A DNA stretch of 64,000 nt from Tellurirhabdus rosea (GCF_026278345.1 NZ_CP111085.1:124001-188000); one strand, 5' to 3'. Counted from the stretch's first letter, positions 17,236 to 26,450 are shown. The notes: generated by a model not told the origin, from the letters alone. A program made the numbers and translations.

Positions 17236-19230
17236 ATGCCTTTTTTTCTTATTCCGTTGTTCCTGCTGGCAGCGGTTCTGTCCGCCGCCGGGCGTTCCGG
17301 CCCCGCCCGTTCGCTGCCGGGCAACGGCCAGTTTGAGGCGCAGGGACGGGTCTATTTCCTGCCGGATTCTTCGCATCGGCTAAGTCTGGCAGATGTCCGG
17401 CAGACTTCTGGGCGGTTTCGGCCGGTCCGGACCCCGATTGTGCAGTTGGGCAGCAGCCGTTTTCCGTACTGGCTGCGTTTTGTGGTCGCCAATCCGACCT
17501 CGCACCGCGTTTCCCTGATGCTGGAAATCGACAATCCGTTCATTGATTCCCTGCGGTTCTTCGGCACTTCGTCCGGTCAGGCTACCTCTCTTGGCTGGTC
17601 GGTGCTGCCCCTCCACCGGCCATTTTTTCACCGAAACCCGCTCCAGCGCATGGACCTCGAACCGCACGAAACCCGAACGGTCTACGTGCGGGCGCTGGCA
17701 CTCGGTCAGCCGCTAATCGTTCCGATTCGGCTCTGGACACTGCACGACTTCTGGGTTCACGATCACCGTGAGCAGGTGTTCTGGGGCTGGATTATCGGCA
17801 TGTTTGGCTGGATTGTGTGCCTCAGTGGTGGCCTTTGGCTGATCCTCCGCGAACGGGTTTATGCGCTGTATGGGTTCTACGGCCTGACTACGCTGCTTTT
17901 TCTGACGGCCCGCGAAGGTCTTTGGCTGGAATGGCTGGACTGGACCGATTATGGCCTGCTTTCGGCCCGCAACCTGCGGCACGCCTGCAATTACGTCACG
18001 GTGGTGGCCACACTCCTGTTTATCCGACAGTATGTGCTACTGCCCGTCTGGAACCGGGCGAGCGTCCGGCGGGTCTTCTGGTTTGCTTTGGGGGCCGCTC
18101 TTTACGACTTGGGGCTACTGCTGACGGGCCGCTGGTTCGAAGACGTTTATCTCCGGCACCTGACCTGGGCCGCGCCCATGTTCAGCTTCTGCTACCTCGT
18201 TTCGGTGGTTTCGGCCTACGGCCTGGTGCTCTGGACTGCCTTTGACCCCGGCCAACGCCCCCGCCCACCTTTCTGGTCCGACCCTGCCCGAACCTACCTG
18301 CTCAGTGTGGCCCCGCTCTTCCTGCACAGCGTTCTGGGCATTCTGCGCAACTACGCACTTGTCCCGGACCACCTGTTGCTCCGCTCGGAAGGCACCGCCC
18401 TCTCGCTGGTTACCGAACTGGTCATTCTCAGCATCGGACTGGGGTTTCGGTACAAACGCCTTGCCGACGACCGACAGCGGCTGACCGAAGAAACCTACCG
18501 GCAGCAGCAGCGGGCCGCTCAGGCACAACTTCAGTTGCAGCAACAGGCGCTCGAGGCCCTGGAGGCACAACTCCGCCTCAAACAGGAAAAGGAACGCATC
18601 GCCCGCGACCTCCACGACCATGTAGGCTCCCAACTATCGTTGATCGCCACTTCGCTGGATCACCTGGTACACGACTCGACCGATCCCAAACTCGAAAAGC
18701 GGGTCACGCCCGTCAGCGACTACGCCCGTGACGCTATCCAGAGCCTGCGCGATACGATCTGGGCCATCCATCAGGAAACCGTGCCGCTGTCCGAATTGAA
18801 AATTAAGTTTCAGCAGTATCTGAACCGGTTACGCGATGTGGCCGAAGGCTGCGAACTGACACTCCGGGTTGATGGCCCTTTCCGGACTCCCCTTTCAGCG
18901 ATTCAGGCGCTCAACCTGTTTCGCATTTTGCAGGAGGCGACTCATAATGCCTTAAAACACGCCCGGGCCGGCCGGATTGTGGTTACCTGTCAGCTGCATC
19001 CGGAAACCGGCCAATTGACACTTGATGTGGTGGATAATGGATGCGGCTTTGTTCCGGATAATCTCCCCGCCGGTCGGCCCCATTACGGCCTGCTGAACAT
19101 GGAACACCGCGCCCGGGAGCTAGGCGGCCAGGCTACCATTCAATCGATACCCGGGCAAGGCAGCCAAGTGCGCGTAACGATTCCTGTTCCTGAAACCAAA
19201 GCTGCCCAGAATACGGCAACCACCGTATAG
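17236..19230 (+). CDS. sensor histidine kinase, 7TMR-DISM type (NarL-class partner)
   Basis: A 664-residue membrane sensor. After a signal peptide come an extracellular DISMED2-like jelly-roll domain (about 35-165), seven transmembrane helices (about 180-390), a coiled coil rich in Gln and Glu, a HisKA_3 dimerisation domain with the phosphoacceptor motif IARDLHDHVGSQLS (His near residue 459) and a HATPase domain (DNGCGF and GLLNMEHRAREL). It should autophosphorylate on ligand binding outside the cell and pass the phosphate to the LuxR-type regulator encoded 54 nt downstream. The DISM ligands are thought to be carbohydrates, but this is unproven here. Confidence 0.9.
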   Translation: MPFFLIPLFLLAAVLSAAGRSGPARSLPGNGQFEAQGRVYFLPDSSHRLSLADVRQTSGRFRPVRTPIVQLGSSRFPYWLRFVVANPTSHRVSLMLEIDNPFIDSLRFFGTSSGQATSLGWSVLPLHRPFFHRNPLQRMDLEPHETRTVYVRALALGQPLIVPIRLWTLHDFWVHDHREQVFWGWIIGMFGWIVCLSGGLWLILRERVYALYGFYGLTTLLFLTAREGLWLEWLDWTDYGLLSARNLRHACNYVTVVATLLFIRQYVLLPVWNRASVRRVFWFALGAALYDLGLLLTGRWFEDVYLRHLTWAAPMFSFCYLVSVVSAYGLVLWTAFDPGQRPRPPFWSDPARTYLLSVAPLFLHSVLGILRNYALVPDHLLLRSEGTALSLVTELVILSIGLGFRYKRLADDRQRLTEETYRQQQRAAQAQLQLQQQALEALEAQLRLKQEKERIARDLHDHVGSQLSLIATSLDHLVHDSTDPKLEKRVTPVSDYARDAIQSLRDTIWAIHQETVPLSELKIKFQQYLNRLRDVAEGCELTLRVDGPFRTPLSAIQALNLFRILQEATHNALKHARAGRIVVTCQLHPETGQLTLDVVDNGCGFVPDNLPAGRPHYGLLNMEHRARELGGQATIQSIPGQGSQVRVTIPVPETKAAQNTATTV

Positions 19231-19284
19231 GTTTCGGACAAAACAAGTTTCAACTTTGCTTTTCACCCTGTTTTTTGCCCCATC

Positions 19285-19959
19285 ATGGCCATTCCGATTG
19301 CCCTAGTTGATGACAATTCCTCGCTGCTTCGCTCCATTGGTACAAACCTGCGGGCGTTTTCGGAAGTAGAACTTCTGTTTACGGCCACAGACGGTGCGTC
19401 GGCGGTGAGCCTCGCGCGGCAGCATCGGCCGCAGGTGATTCTGATGGACATCGAAATGCCAATTATGGACGGAATTGCCGCCACGGCAGCTGTCCGGACC
19501 GAGCTACCGGGCTGCAAGGTTATTATGCTCACCGTATTTGACCGGGATGACAAACTGTTTGAGGCCATCAAAGCCGGAGCGTCGGGGTATTTGCTGAAGG
19601 ATGAGCGCCCGTACCGGCTTGTGCAGGCGATTGAAGAGGTGCTCGATGGCGGTGCCCCGATGTCGCCGGGAATTGCTCTGAAAACGCTGGAACTCCTCCG
19701 CCGCCAGAGGATTGAGGACGGGCCGGGTCCCCGAAGGCTGGAAACCTGCCTGCCGCTGAAAGCCTACGACCTCACCAATCGGGAAGAGGAAATTCTGGAA
19801 CTGCTGGTAGAGGGTCTCAGTCCAGCGCAGATTGGCGACCGGCTGTTTATCAGCCCCGCTACCGTTCGGAAACATATCGAGAATTGCTACCAGAAACTAC
19901 ACGTCCACAGCCGCCTGGAAGCCATCCGGCTGGCCGAACGAAACCGTTTTTTTGGTTGA
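19285..19959 (+). CDS. NarL/FixJ family response regulator
   Basis: A 224-residue protein with a receiver domain (about 3-120; acidic pair DD at 9-10, phosphoacceptor Asp55 in LMDIEMP, conserved Lys in LLKDE) and a LuxR-type helix-turn-helix at about 155-215 (LTNREEEILELLVEGLSPAQIGDRL). It is the expected DNA-binding partner of the DISM-type kinase just upstream. Confidence 0.93.
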   Translation: MAIPIALVDDNSSLLRSIGTNLRAFSEVELLFTATDGASAVSLARQHRPQVILMDIEMPIMDGIAATAAVRTELPGCKVIMLTVFDRDDKLFEAIKAGASGYLLKDERPYRLVQAIEEVLDGGAPMSPGIALKTLELLRRQRIEDGPGPRRLETCLPLKAYDLTNREEEILELLVEGLSPAQIGDRLFISPATVRKHIENCYQKLHVHSRLEAIRLAERNRFFG

Positions 19960-20006
19960 ACACGGGTTTTCAAAAACTTCTCCGTTCATCGGGTGGTTGC
20001 GGACGT

Positions 20007-20300
20007 ATGAACTCGAAACAATCCGAACGCAAACTGACCGACTCCGACGTTGACCGCATCATCGAAATGGCCTGGGAAGACCGCACGCCGTTCGACGCCA
20101 TTGAAGCCCAGTTTGGGTTGACGGAGGCGGAAGTAATCGCCCTGATGCGTCGGGAGCTGAAACCGGCTTCGTGGCGACGCTGGCGGGAGCGGGTGCAGGG
20201 CCGGGCCACGAAACACCGGACGCTTTCGGCCGTCGATGATGCCCGCTTTAGGTCCAGTCGGCAGCGGGCCGTGTCGCACAACCGGGTCGCCAAGCGGTGA
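20007..20300 (+). CDS. TIGR03643 family protein
   Basis: A 97-residue cytoplasmic protein matching the TIGR03643 pattern: IIEMAWEDRTPFDAIEAQFG, then LMRRELKP and WRERVQGR. The core looks like a helix-turn-helix, and the tail after residue 70 is basic. Function is unknown for the family. The ATG at 20007 begins the conserved region; the longer open frame upstream overlaps the regulator gene. The gene ends 8 nt before a perfect foldback. Confidence 0.8.
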   Translation: MNSKQSERKLTDSDVDRIIEMAWEDRTPFDAIEAQFGLTEAEVIALMRRELKPASWRRWRERVQGRATKHRTLSAVDDARFRSSRQRAVSHNRVAKR

Positions 20301-20308
20301 AAACAAGA

Positions 20309-20387
20309 GAACGCTGATAACGCAGATGGGGCAGATTTACACAAATTTTCTCTGCGTAAATCTGCCCCATCTGCGTTATCAGCGTTC
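20309..20387. repeat. intergenic foldback with perfect 32-bp arms (AACGCTGATAACGC type)
   Basis: Arms 20309-20340 and 20356-20387 are exact reverse complements over 32 bp, with a 15-nt loop. The arm is made of two related halves (AACGCTGATAACGCAG and TGGGGCAGATTTAC). It lies between two convergent genes and can terminate both. Confidence 0.85.
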
Positions 20388-20388
20388 C

Positions 20389-23300
20389 TTACCTCGCCGC
20401 CGTTCCTTTCGTTTCGGCAACGACCTTCATTACGCCGTTCATCAGCCGCCAGTGGCCGGGAAAGGTACAAACGAAGGGGTAATCGCCGGGTTTGGCCGGG
20501 GCTATAAACTTCAGGCGGTACGTCTGGTCGGGGTTGACCAGCGGGGAAGCCGCTACCACCTGCGGAATGGCCGGAACATAATTCTTCTCGGCTCCGTCTT
20601 TCGCCGTGATCATCTTGTCGGCCGCCGCCCCGATGACGTTTGTCGTACCCGGCTGCCCGATCACGAGGTTATGCTGCATGGCATCCGGGTTTTCGAGGAT
20701 GATTTCCACCGGCTTCCCGGCCGTTACCGAAAACTCCTTCTTGTCGAACTGCATCGCCTCCCGGACCGCTTTGATGCGAATCACCTGCACGTTCGGGTCT
20801 TCCTTTTCCAGCGACTGAACGCCCCAGGCGGGCAGCAGACGGCTCATCCGTTCGCGGCTGTCGTCCGGCAGCGACTGGGTCAGGCTGGCGACGAACGCCT
20901 TGTCGGCCTCGGCAACGGTAGCCCTCCGGCGCGGATTCCAGCCGTCGAGCACGCCTTTGGTCAGGGCTTTGCCGTATTCCGGAGCAAGCTTCCCGGCCAG
21001 CCGGAGCATCGCCACGGCGGAGTCTACCGGCTGAACGGCTACGTACGAACGGATGGCCCGCTCCAGCGCATAGGCCGTCAGGTTCTTCGGCATCTCGTAG
21101 ACCAGTTTCGTCGTAAACGAATTGTTGTTTTCGTTGGACTCGGCAATGCCGTTTTCGCGGTCCAGAACCGCCGAAATGGTGAACGTGCCGGGCTGGTCAG
21201 AGCCGAAGGACAGTGGGCCGACCCAGGGGCCGTTGTTGCCCTGCTCGATGGAGCCTTTTTCGCCCGAAGCGAGTCCTTTGGTAAACTGCACACTCGTCAG
21301 GTTCACCAGACGGCCTTCGCCCTGAATCCGCATGTTCATCGGCACCACGGTTCCCGCGGGTAGGGCTGCCCCGCCCCGGTTCTGGATGTCCACGACCAGC
21401 CGGACGTTTTCGCGCAACGCCGGTTTGGCCGGTTCCATCCGGATACCTGTGATGGCCAGGTCCGGTTTGTCACCGCTGAAAGAAGCGGTCGCCTCGGTCG
21501 CTTTGCTGTTGGTTCCCGCCGACATGGCCGCATGGTCGTGGTGGCCGTTGGTGCCGGCCATCTGCTCCGACGAGCCTTTCTGCGCTACCTGAGCCAGATA
21601 AGAGCGCCGCAGTTTACCGCCGTGGCTGTTCAGCACCACAGCGAAGGCGTCGGGCATCCAGCGGTCGTCTACTTCCTTGGCGTTCTCGAAACGGGCCAGC
21701 AGGGCCTTTTCGGAAGCCGGAGTCAGCGGCATTTCGGTTAGGGCCAGCAGGCTGTTGAGCACCACCACCGGCTCCTTGTCTTCCAGCATTTTCTGCGACA
21801 ACAGGGGCTCGACGGATGCGGCCGTGCGCGGCATCACCTGAACGGTAGTCTTCCGGACACCGGCGCAGGGGTGCGTCAGACCGGCGGTCACCACTTCCGG
21901 GCTTAGTTCGACGCCCAGACCCTGCAGGGTCCAGAGGGCGTGGATCGCCGCCGGATTGATGCCGATTTCATCGACGGATTTGTCTTTGACCAGTTCCACA
22001 AGTTGCGGCACCACGTCTTTCTGACCCCGCTCGACCAGCAGGCGCTGGGCCGTTTGCCGCCAGAACATATTGTTGTTTTTCAGGGCCGCCACGAGTTCCT
22101 GCGGGCGGTCCTTGCTCAGGCTCAGTGGCTGGTAAGCCGGGGCTTTTTTGTACGAAACCCGGTAAATCCGGCCGTGGGTAAAATCCCGCAAATCCGTTTC
22201 GTAGGCGTTGCCGGAGCCGTTTTTGGCCCCTTTCGGCGTCGGGTTATGCTGGATGATGAAGCTGTACCAGTCGGCGACCCAGACGGCCCCGTCGGGTCCC
22301 ACTTCGGCAAATACGGGCGACACCCATTCGTCGGCGCCCGCCAGCAGGTTGAACCCTGAGCCCGGCACCAGTTCGGTATCTTCGTAGTTTGTGCCCCGTT
22401 TTTCCATCACGTTCTGGTGCACGATATGGCCCGTCGGTTCGCAGACGAAAGCCACGCGGTTCCAGTACGGTTTGGGGAAAGCCCGCGCCGTGTAGAAATT
22501 GTGGCCCGCCGCCGCCGTGAAGCCGCCGAACACGTCTACCTGCCGCACCTTGCCCGTGATGGGCTTCATGTCCTTGTGGGAGTCGGTGCTCCGGCTGCCG
22601 TTGTCCACCGCCGCATCGGGCCGGCCGGTCGCCGACAGGAAGTTCCGGTTCGGAATCGCCATGTACCAGCCGTGGGAGTTGTTGGCCGTGGAGCCGAAAA
22701 CGTCGCCGGTTTCGTTAAAAGCAAAACCCCAGGTGTTGTTCGAAGTCGCCGTCACAAACTCAAGCTGCGAGCCGTCGGGCCGGAACCGGAAGAAACCCTG
22801 TCCGAACTTCACCGAGTCGGCACCCACTTTGCCCCGGAAGCCGGAATAGCCCACGCTGCCCCAGATCCAGTTGTCGAAGCCGTAATGCAGATTGCTCGGC
22901 CCGGCATGGGTGTCGTACGTACCGAAGCCGGTGAAGAGCACTTTCCGCTCGTCCGCCTTATCGTCCCCGTTCGCATCACGGAGGTACAGCATGTGCGGCG
23001 CCTGCGAGACGATCAGTCCGCCGTTGTAAGCCACCATGCCGGTCGGGATGCTCAGGCCCTCCGCCCAGCGGGTAAACTTGTCGGCCTTACCGTCTTTGTT
23101 GGTGTCTTCGCAAAGCAGGATGTAGTCGCTGCCGCCGGTTTCCTTGCGTTCGTTAGGGTAATCTCTGGTAATCAGCACATAAAGCCGTCCGCGCTCGTCC
23201 CAGGTCATGGCGATGGGGTGCATCACGTTCGGTTCGCTGGCGTACAGGTCAAGGTTGAAATCGACCGGCACCTGGATGTGCTTCATGGACTCTTCGGGCG

Positions 23301-24147
23301 ACAGGGCCAGCTGTTGCTGCTGCGGTCCCGGGCGCTTTTCGTAGTTCGGCAGGTTCGCTTCGCGGAAGGCAAACGGCTGCGGGTTCAGCCCGTCGTGCAG
23401 GGCTTTCACCTGGTCGCCGACCGCCCACAGAATGCCATTTTCGAGCAATTTCTGGAAACCGGGATTGTCCCAGGTCCGCTCGTCATGCCCGTAAGCCGTG
23501 TAGAAAACGCGGCCTTTGCCGTAGGAACGCGTCCAGGTGTAGGGTTCCACCGACTGACCGGGCTTGTCTTTAGCCTGGTCGGCCCGGATTTCGCGTTCGG
23601 TCAGGACGTTGTTGTCGGGCTGAAGTTTGCTGTGCAGGTACGTTTCGTCGTACACCTTGAACTTCTGCACGCCCATCATGACCGGATGATCCGTCTGTTT
23701 GAAGACCGGCTGGATGGTATCCATGCGGTGCCGCCAGAACTGTCCGCCGACCATTTTCACGTATTCCTCCGAATTCCGGAAACAGAAAGAGGCACAGTGT
23801 ACCGGAATGAGACCTTTGCCCGAGGCGACGTAATCCAGCAGCGCCTTTTCCTGCGCGGGCGGCAGGCTATCCCAGTTGGCGTAGATCAGCAGCCCGTCGT
23901 ATTTGGACAGGGTCTCGGGGTTCAGATCGGCCAGATTGTCGGTGTACGTCAAATTGATACCCCGGTTGCCAAGCGCCGCCATCAGGGACGGGACGCGTTC
24001 GGCGGGCCGGTGGTGGCCCCGGTCACCGAGAAACAGGATCTCGGTTCGGCGGGGCCTTTCGCGGTTCTGTTCTGACTGCTGTGCCGCCTGACGAGCGCAG
24101 GCAACCAACAGAAGCAGAGAGAGCAGGGTTAAGAGTAAATTTTTCAT
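20389..24147 (-). CDS. lipoprotein: ThuA + sugar-dehydrogenase propeller + HEAT + CARDB + cupredoxin
   Basis: A 1252-residue exported lipoprotein (lipobox LLLVAC at residues 12-17). Domains in order: ThuA-like glutamine-amidotransferase fold (about 35-245; VHCASFCFRNSEEYVKMVGG); glucose/sorbosone-dehydrogenase-type beta-propeller (about 285-660; DTNKDGKAD, DANGDDKAD); HEAT-like helices (about 670-860); a CARDB immunoglobulin-like domain (about 890-1015; SNENNNSF); and a C-terminal cupredoxin with type-1 copper ligands in MQHNLVIG (His) and FVCTFPGHWRLM (Cys, His, Met). I infer periplasmic oxidation of a sugar or keto-sugar with electrons leaving through the blue-copper domain. Upstream genes encode an oxidoreductase and an epimerase of keto-sugar type. 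Confidence 0.85.
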   Translation of the reverse strand: MKNLLLTLLSLLLLVACARQAAQQSEQNRERPRRTEILFLGDRGHHRPAERVPSLMAALGNRGINLTYTDNLADLNPETLSKYDGLLIYANWDSLPPAQEKALLDYVASGKGLIPVHCASFCFRNSEEYVKMVGGQFWRHRMDTIQPVFKQTDHPVMMGVQKFKVYDETYLHSKLQPDNNVLTEREIRADQAKDKPGQSVEPYTWTRSYGKGRVFYTAYGHDERTWDNPGFQKLLENGILWAVGDQVKALHDGLNPQPFAFREANLPNYEKRPGPQQQQLALSPEESMKHIQVPVDFNLDLYASEPNVMHPIAMTWDERGRLYVLITRDYPNERKETGGSDYILLCEDTNKDGKADKFTRWAEGLSIPTGMVAYNGGLIVSQAPHMLYLRDANGDDKADERKVLFTGFGTYDTHAGPSNLHYGFDNWIWGSVGYSGFRGKVGADSVKFGQGFFRFRPDGSQLEFVTATSNNTWGFAFNETGDVFGSTANNSHGWYMAIPNRNFLSATGRPDAAVDNGSRSTDSHKDMKPITGKVRQVDVFGGFTAAAGHNFYTARAFPKPYWNRVAFVCEPTGHIVHQNVMEKRGTNYEDTELVPGSGFNLLAGADEWVSPVFAEVGPDGAVWVADWYSFIIQHNPTPKGAKNGSGNAYETDLRDFTHGRIYRVSYKKAPAYQPLSLSKDRPQELVAALKNNNMFWRQTAQRLLVERGQKDVVPQLVELVKDKSVDEIGINPAAIHALWTLQGLGVELSPEVVTAGLTHPCAGVRKTTVQVMPRTAASVEPLLSQKMLEDKEPVVVLNSLLALTEMPLTPASEKALLARFENAKEVDDRWMPDAFAVVLNSHGGKLRRSYLAQVAQKGSSEQMAGTNGHHDHAAMSAGTNSKATEATASFSGDKPDLAITGIRMEPAKPALRENVRLVVDIQNRGGAALPAGTVVPMNMRIQGEGRLVNLTSVQFTKGLASGEKGSIEQGNNGPWVGPLSFGSDQPGTFTISAVLDRENGIAESNENNNSFTTKLVYEMPKNLTAYALERAIRSYVAVQPVDSAVAMLRLAGKLAPEYGKALTKGVLDGWNPRRRATVAEADKAFVASLTQSLPDDSRERMSRLLPAWGVQSLEKEDPNVQVIRIKAVREAMQFDKKEFSVTAGKPVEIILENPDAMQHNLVIGQPGTTNVIGAAADKMITAKDGAEKNYVPAIPQVVAASPLVNPDQTYRLKFIAPAKPGDYPFVCTFPGHWRLMNGVMKVVAETKGTAAR

Positions 24148-24230
24148 CAGTTTTTTTAGAATTGAATGGCATGGGGTGGTGTCTCCCGCCGCGGCGGACC
24201 TACCGTTCGTCCGCGGGAAACAGCCCCTCG

Positions 24231-25373
24231 TTACCCCGCGTAATCGGGGCTAAGTACATTTTTGAAATCCGGAATTTTGATCAGTTTGCCGCCCTGCATC
24301 GCCGACTCATGCGCCAGAATGCCGACGCTGGTCCAGTTGGCGGACTGTGCGGCATTCGGGAACGGGTCGCGGTCGTTCACCAGCGCCGACAGGAACTCAT
24401 GCACCATGTGCGGGTGTGAGCCGCCATGTCCTCCGCCCTGCGTAAACGACAGGTGCTGGCTTTCGTCGGCGTCGTAAACGCCTTTGGTCGTGAACCGCTG
24501 AATCGGTTCGGGCAGCAGCCGGGCGTAGTCCGGGACGGTCACCTGCTCCGGAATTTCCGGTTCGGGCTTCTTGGCGGTATGGATCACCGGCCGGTCGTGC
24601 TCCATCAGCTGCCATTCGAAGGACTTTTTATCGCCGTACACTTCAAAGCTTTCGCGGTACTGGCGGGCGACGTCGAACAGCGAGCGGTAGACGTGGGCCG
24701 ACAGATCGCTGTCCCGGAATTTGATGTGGGCCGATTCAACCGCAAAGGGCGAGTTGTGGATGGCCGCCAGGTCGGGCCGGATGGTGCCGGAGCCAAAGCA
24801 CGACACGTACTCGGCTTCGAGGCGCAGCAGCCCGGCGACGGGTCCTACGCAGTGCGTGGCGTAGTGCATCGGCGGCAGCCCCGGCCAGTAGTCCGGCCAG
24901 CCGTCCATGTCCTGCTGGTGAGAGGCTTTCAGGAACTGGACCTTGCCCAGCTCGCCGTTTTCGTATAACTCCTTGACGAAGAGAAACTCCCGGCTGTAGA
25001 CCACCGTTTCCATCATCATGTATTTCTTCCCGGTTTCCTGAACGGTCCGGACGATCTCGGCGCATTCCTCGACCGTTGTGGCCATCGGAACGGTGCAGGC
25101 TACGTGTTTTCCGGCCCGCAGCGCCTTCAGGCTCTGCTCGGCATGGTTGGGAATGGGTGAGTTGATGTGTACCGCGTCGATGTTCGGGTCGGCCAGCAGT
25201 TCATCGTAGTTACTGTACCGCTTTTCAATGCCAAACAGATCTCCGATCTTGTTCAGGCTTTCCTCATTACGCTGGCAGATGGCGTACATGTTGGCGTTCG
25301 GGTGACGCTGATAGATGGGGATGAATTCCGCCCCGAAGCCGAGGCCGACGATGGCAATGTTGATGGTTTTCAT
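24231..25373 (-). CDS. Gfo/Idh/MocA family oxidoreductase, variant lacking the usual EKP lysine
   Basis: A 380-residue NAD(P)-dependent oxidoreductase. The Rossmann motif GLGFGAEF is at residues 10-17 and the C-terminal alpha/beta domain contains GGHGGSHPHMVHEFL, typical of the family. The canonical E-K-P catalytic motif is replaced by T-V-P (residues 94-96 in VACTVPMATT), so the usual lysine is a valine. The ATG 25373 is chosen because it starts the nucleotide-binding strand (MKTINIAIVG). It lies 87 nt downstream of the epimerase gene, with a foldback between them, and upstream of the ThuA-dehydrogenase lipoprotein. Confidence 0.9.
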   Translation of the reverse strand: MKTINIAIVGLGFGAEFIPIYQRHPNANMYAICQRNEESLNKIGDLFGIEKRYSNYDELLADPNIDAVHINSPIPNHAEQSLKALRAGKHVACTVPMATTVEECAEIVRTVQETGKKYMMMETVVYSREFLFVKELYENGELGKVQFLKASHQQDMDGWPDYWPGLPPMHYATHCVGPVAGLLRLEAEYVSCFGSGTIRPDLAAIHNSPFAVESAHIKFRDSDLSAHVYRSLFDVARQYRESFEVYGDKKSFEWQLMEHDRPVIHTAKKPEPEIPEQVTVPDYARLLPEPIQRFTTKGVYDADESQHLSFTQGGGHGGSHPHMVHEFLSALVNDRDPFPNAAQSANWTSVGILAHESAMQGGKLIKIPDFKNVLSPDYAG

Positions 25374-25403
25374 GGGTTTATTATAATATTGAGTGGATGA
25401 GTG

Positions 25404-25472
25404 ATTGAGTGAATGAGCGACTAAGTGATCTGAATCCGACCACACAATCGCCCAATCGCTCATTCACTCAAT
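25404..25472. repeat. intergenic foldback, TGAGTGAAT-unit type
   Basis: Arms 25404-25420 (ATTGAGTGAATGAGCGA) and 25456-25472 are exact complements over 17 bp, continuing imperfectly inward and outward. The unit is a TGAGTGAAT variant. The last codons (LSE-stop) of the epimerase gene fall inside the arm. It separates the epimerase from the oxidoreductase gene. Confidence 0.7.
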
Positions 25473-26320
25473 GAAAATTTTTTGGCGTGCATGGAAAAGA
25501 GTTCATAGGCATCCCCCACCAGCTGCTCCGGCGACTCGAACATCCGGCGGACGATGTGGGCGGCGGCGGCCAGATCGGGCGGGGTCAGGCCAAAGGCTTC
25601 CACGCAGATAGGGCCCTGGTAATTGATTTCCTGGAGGGCGTTGAAAATGGCCGTGAAGTCCACCTGCCCGGAACCGGGGGTCGAGCGGTCGTTTTCCGAA
25701 ATCTGCACATGGACCAGATACGGGGCGCAGCGGCGAATGGCTTCGGGCTGGTTTTTTTCCTCGATGTGCGCGTGGAAGGTGTCGTACATCAGGCGGCAGG
25801 CCGGATGGTCAACGGCCTCCACGTACCGGATCAGTTCATCGGCGCTGGTGAGGAAGTAGTTTTCAAACCGGTTGAGGTACTCCAGCCCCAGCACGATGCC
25901 CTGCCGGGCCGCATAGTCGGCCACCTGCCGCATGCCTTCCACCGAGCAGTTCCACTCCTGTTCAGTTGCCGGTTTGCCCGTAAACGTTTTGAAGCCCGAA
26001 TGAAAAGGGCCGGTGAGCATGGACGCGCCGAGGGCCTTGGCGCTGTCGATGATCCGCTTCAGCCGCTCGACGGCCGCCTGCCGGACACTCGCCTCCGCAC
26101 TGATGAGGCTGAACTCCGGTCCGCAGATCACACAGGCGACCCGGTCGAGTCCGACCGCATCGAGTTGCTTCCCGATCCGCTGCCACTTTGCCAGGTCGGT
26201 GTCCATCACGGGCACCTCCACAAAGTCATAGCCCGTATTTTTTAGAAAAGCGAACGTCTCCGACAGCTCTTCGTCCATCGTTGTTGTCCACAAAAACAGG
26301 TTTACCCCCAGCTTATTCAT
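25460..26320 (-). CDS. sugar phosphate isomerase/epimerase (ketose 3-epimerase-like TIM barrel)
   Basis: A 286-residue xylose-isomerase-like TIM barrel resembling D-tagatose/D-psicose 3-epimerases. Metal-ligand segments are visible: GLEYLNRFENYF (Glu), MYDTFHAHIEE (Asp, His), HVQISENDRSTPGSG (His, Glu) and ICVEAFG (Glu). It would invert a hydroxyl or isomerise a keto-sugar. ATG 26320 is chosen over an upstream TTG-like extension because it starts the first barrel strand (MNKLGVNLFLW). It is divergent from the AraC regulator and upstream of the oxidoreductase and the ThuA-dehydrogenase protein, forming a putative three-gene unit. Confidence 0.88.
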   Translation of the reverse strand: MNKLGVNLFLWTTTMDEELSETFAFLKNTGYDFVEVPVMDTDLAKWQRIGKQLDAVGLDRVACVICGPEFSLISAEASVRQAAVERLKRIIDSAKALGASMLTGPFHSGFKTFTGKPATEQEWNCSVEGMRQVADYAARQGIVLGLEYLNRFENYFLTSADELIRYVEAVDHPACRLMYDTFHAHIEEKNQPEAIRRCAPYLVHVQISENDRSTPGSGQVDFTAIFNALQEINYQGPICVEAFGLTPPDLAAAAHIVRRMFESPEQLVGDAYELFSMHAKKFSLSE

Positions 26321-26342
26321 ATATTTTCCTAAAAATGTCAAA

Positions 26343-26350
26343 CAAATATA
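26343..26350 (-). promoter_or_regulatory. candidate minus-7 element for the epimerase gene
   Basis: On the minus strand it reads TATATTTG, an exact TAnnTTTG, about 23 nt upstream of ATG 26320. No minus-33 TTG is found at 19-21 nt, which would fit a promoter that depends on the divergent AraC regulator. Confidence 0.4.
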
Positions 26351-26390
26351 TAGGTAAAGATAAAGGGGTTCTCGGCTTATTTTAGCGAAG

Positions 26391-26412
26391 ATTGACTAAA
26401 TATTGACAACTT
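26391..26412. promoter_or_regulatory. possible regulator-binding direct repeat
   Basis: Two TTGAC boxes one DNA turn apart (TTGACTAAATA then TTGACAACTTA) lie in the divergent intergenic region between the epimerase and AraC genes. AraC proteins bind pairs of direct repeats, so this could be the operator. The evidence is only the repeat and its position. Confidence 0.25.
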
Positions 26413-26450
26413 ATTGTAGAGCACAGCCTTTTTTGTGTCAATTTTAACCC

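Noticed and set aside
22417-24075. 552-codon plus-strand open frame opposite the ThuA lipoprotein
   Set aside because: It is a shadow of the real gene; the translation lacks any family pattern.
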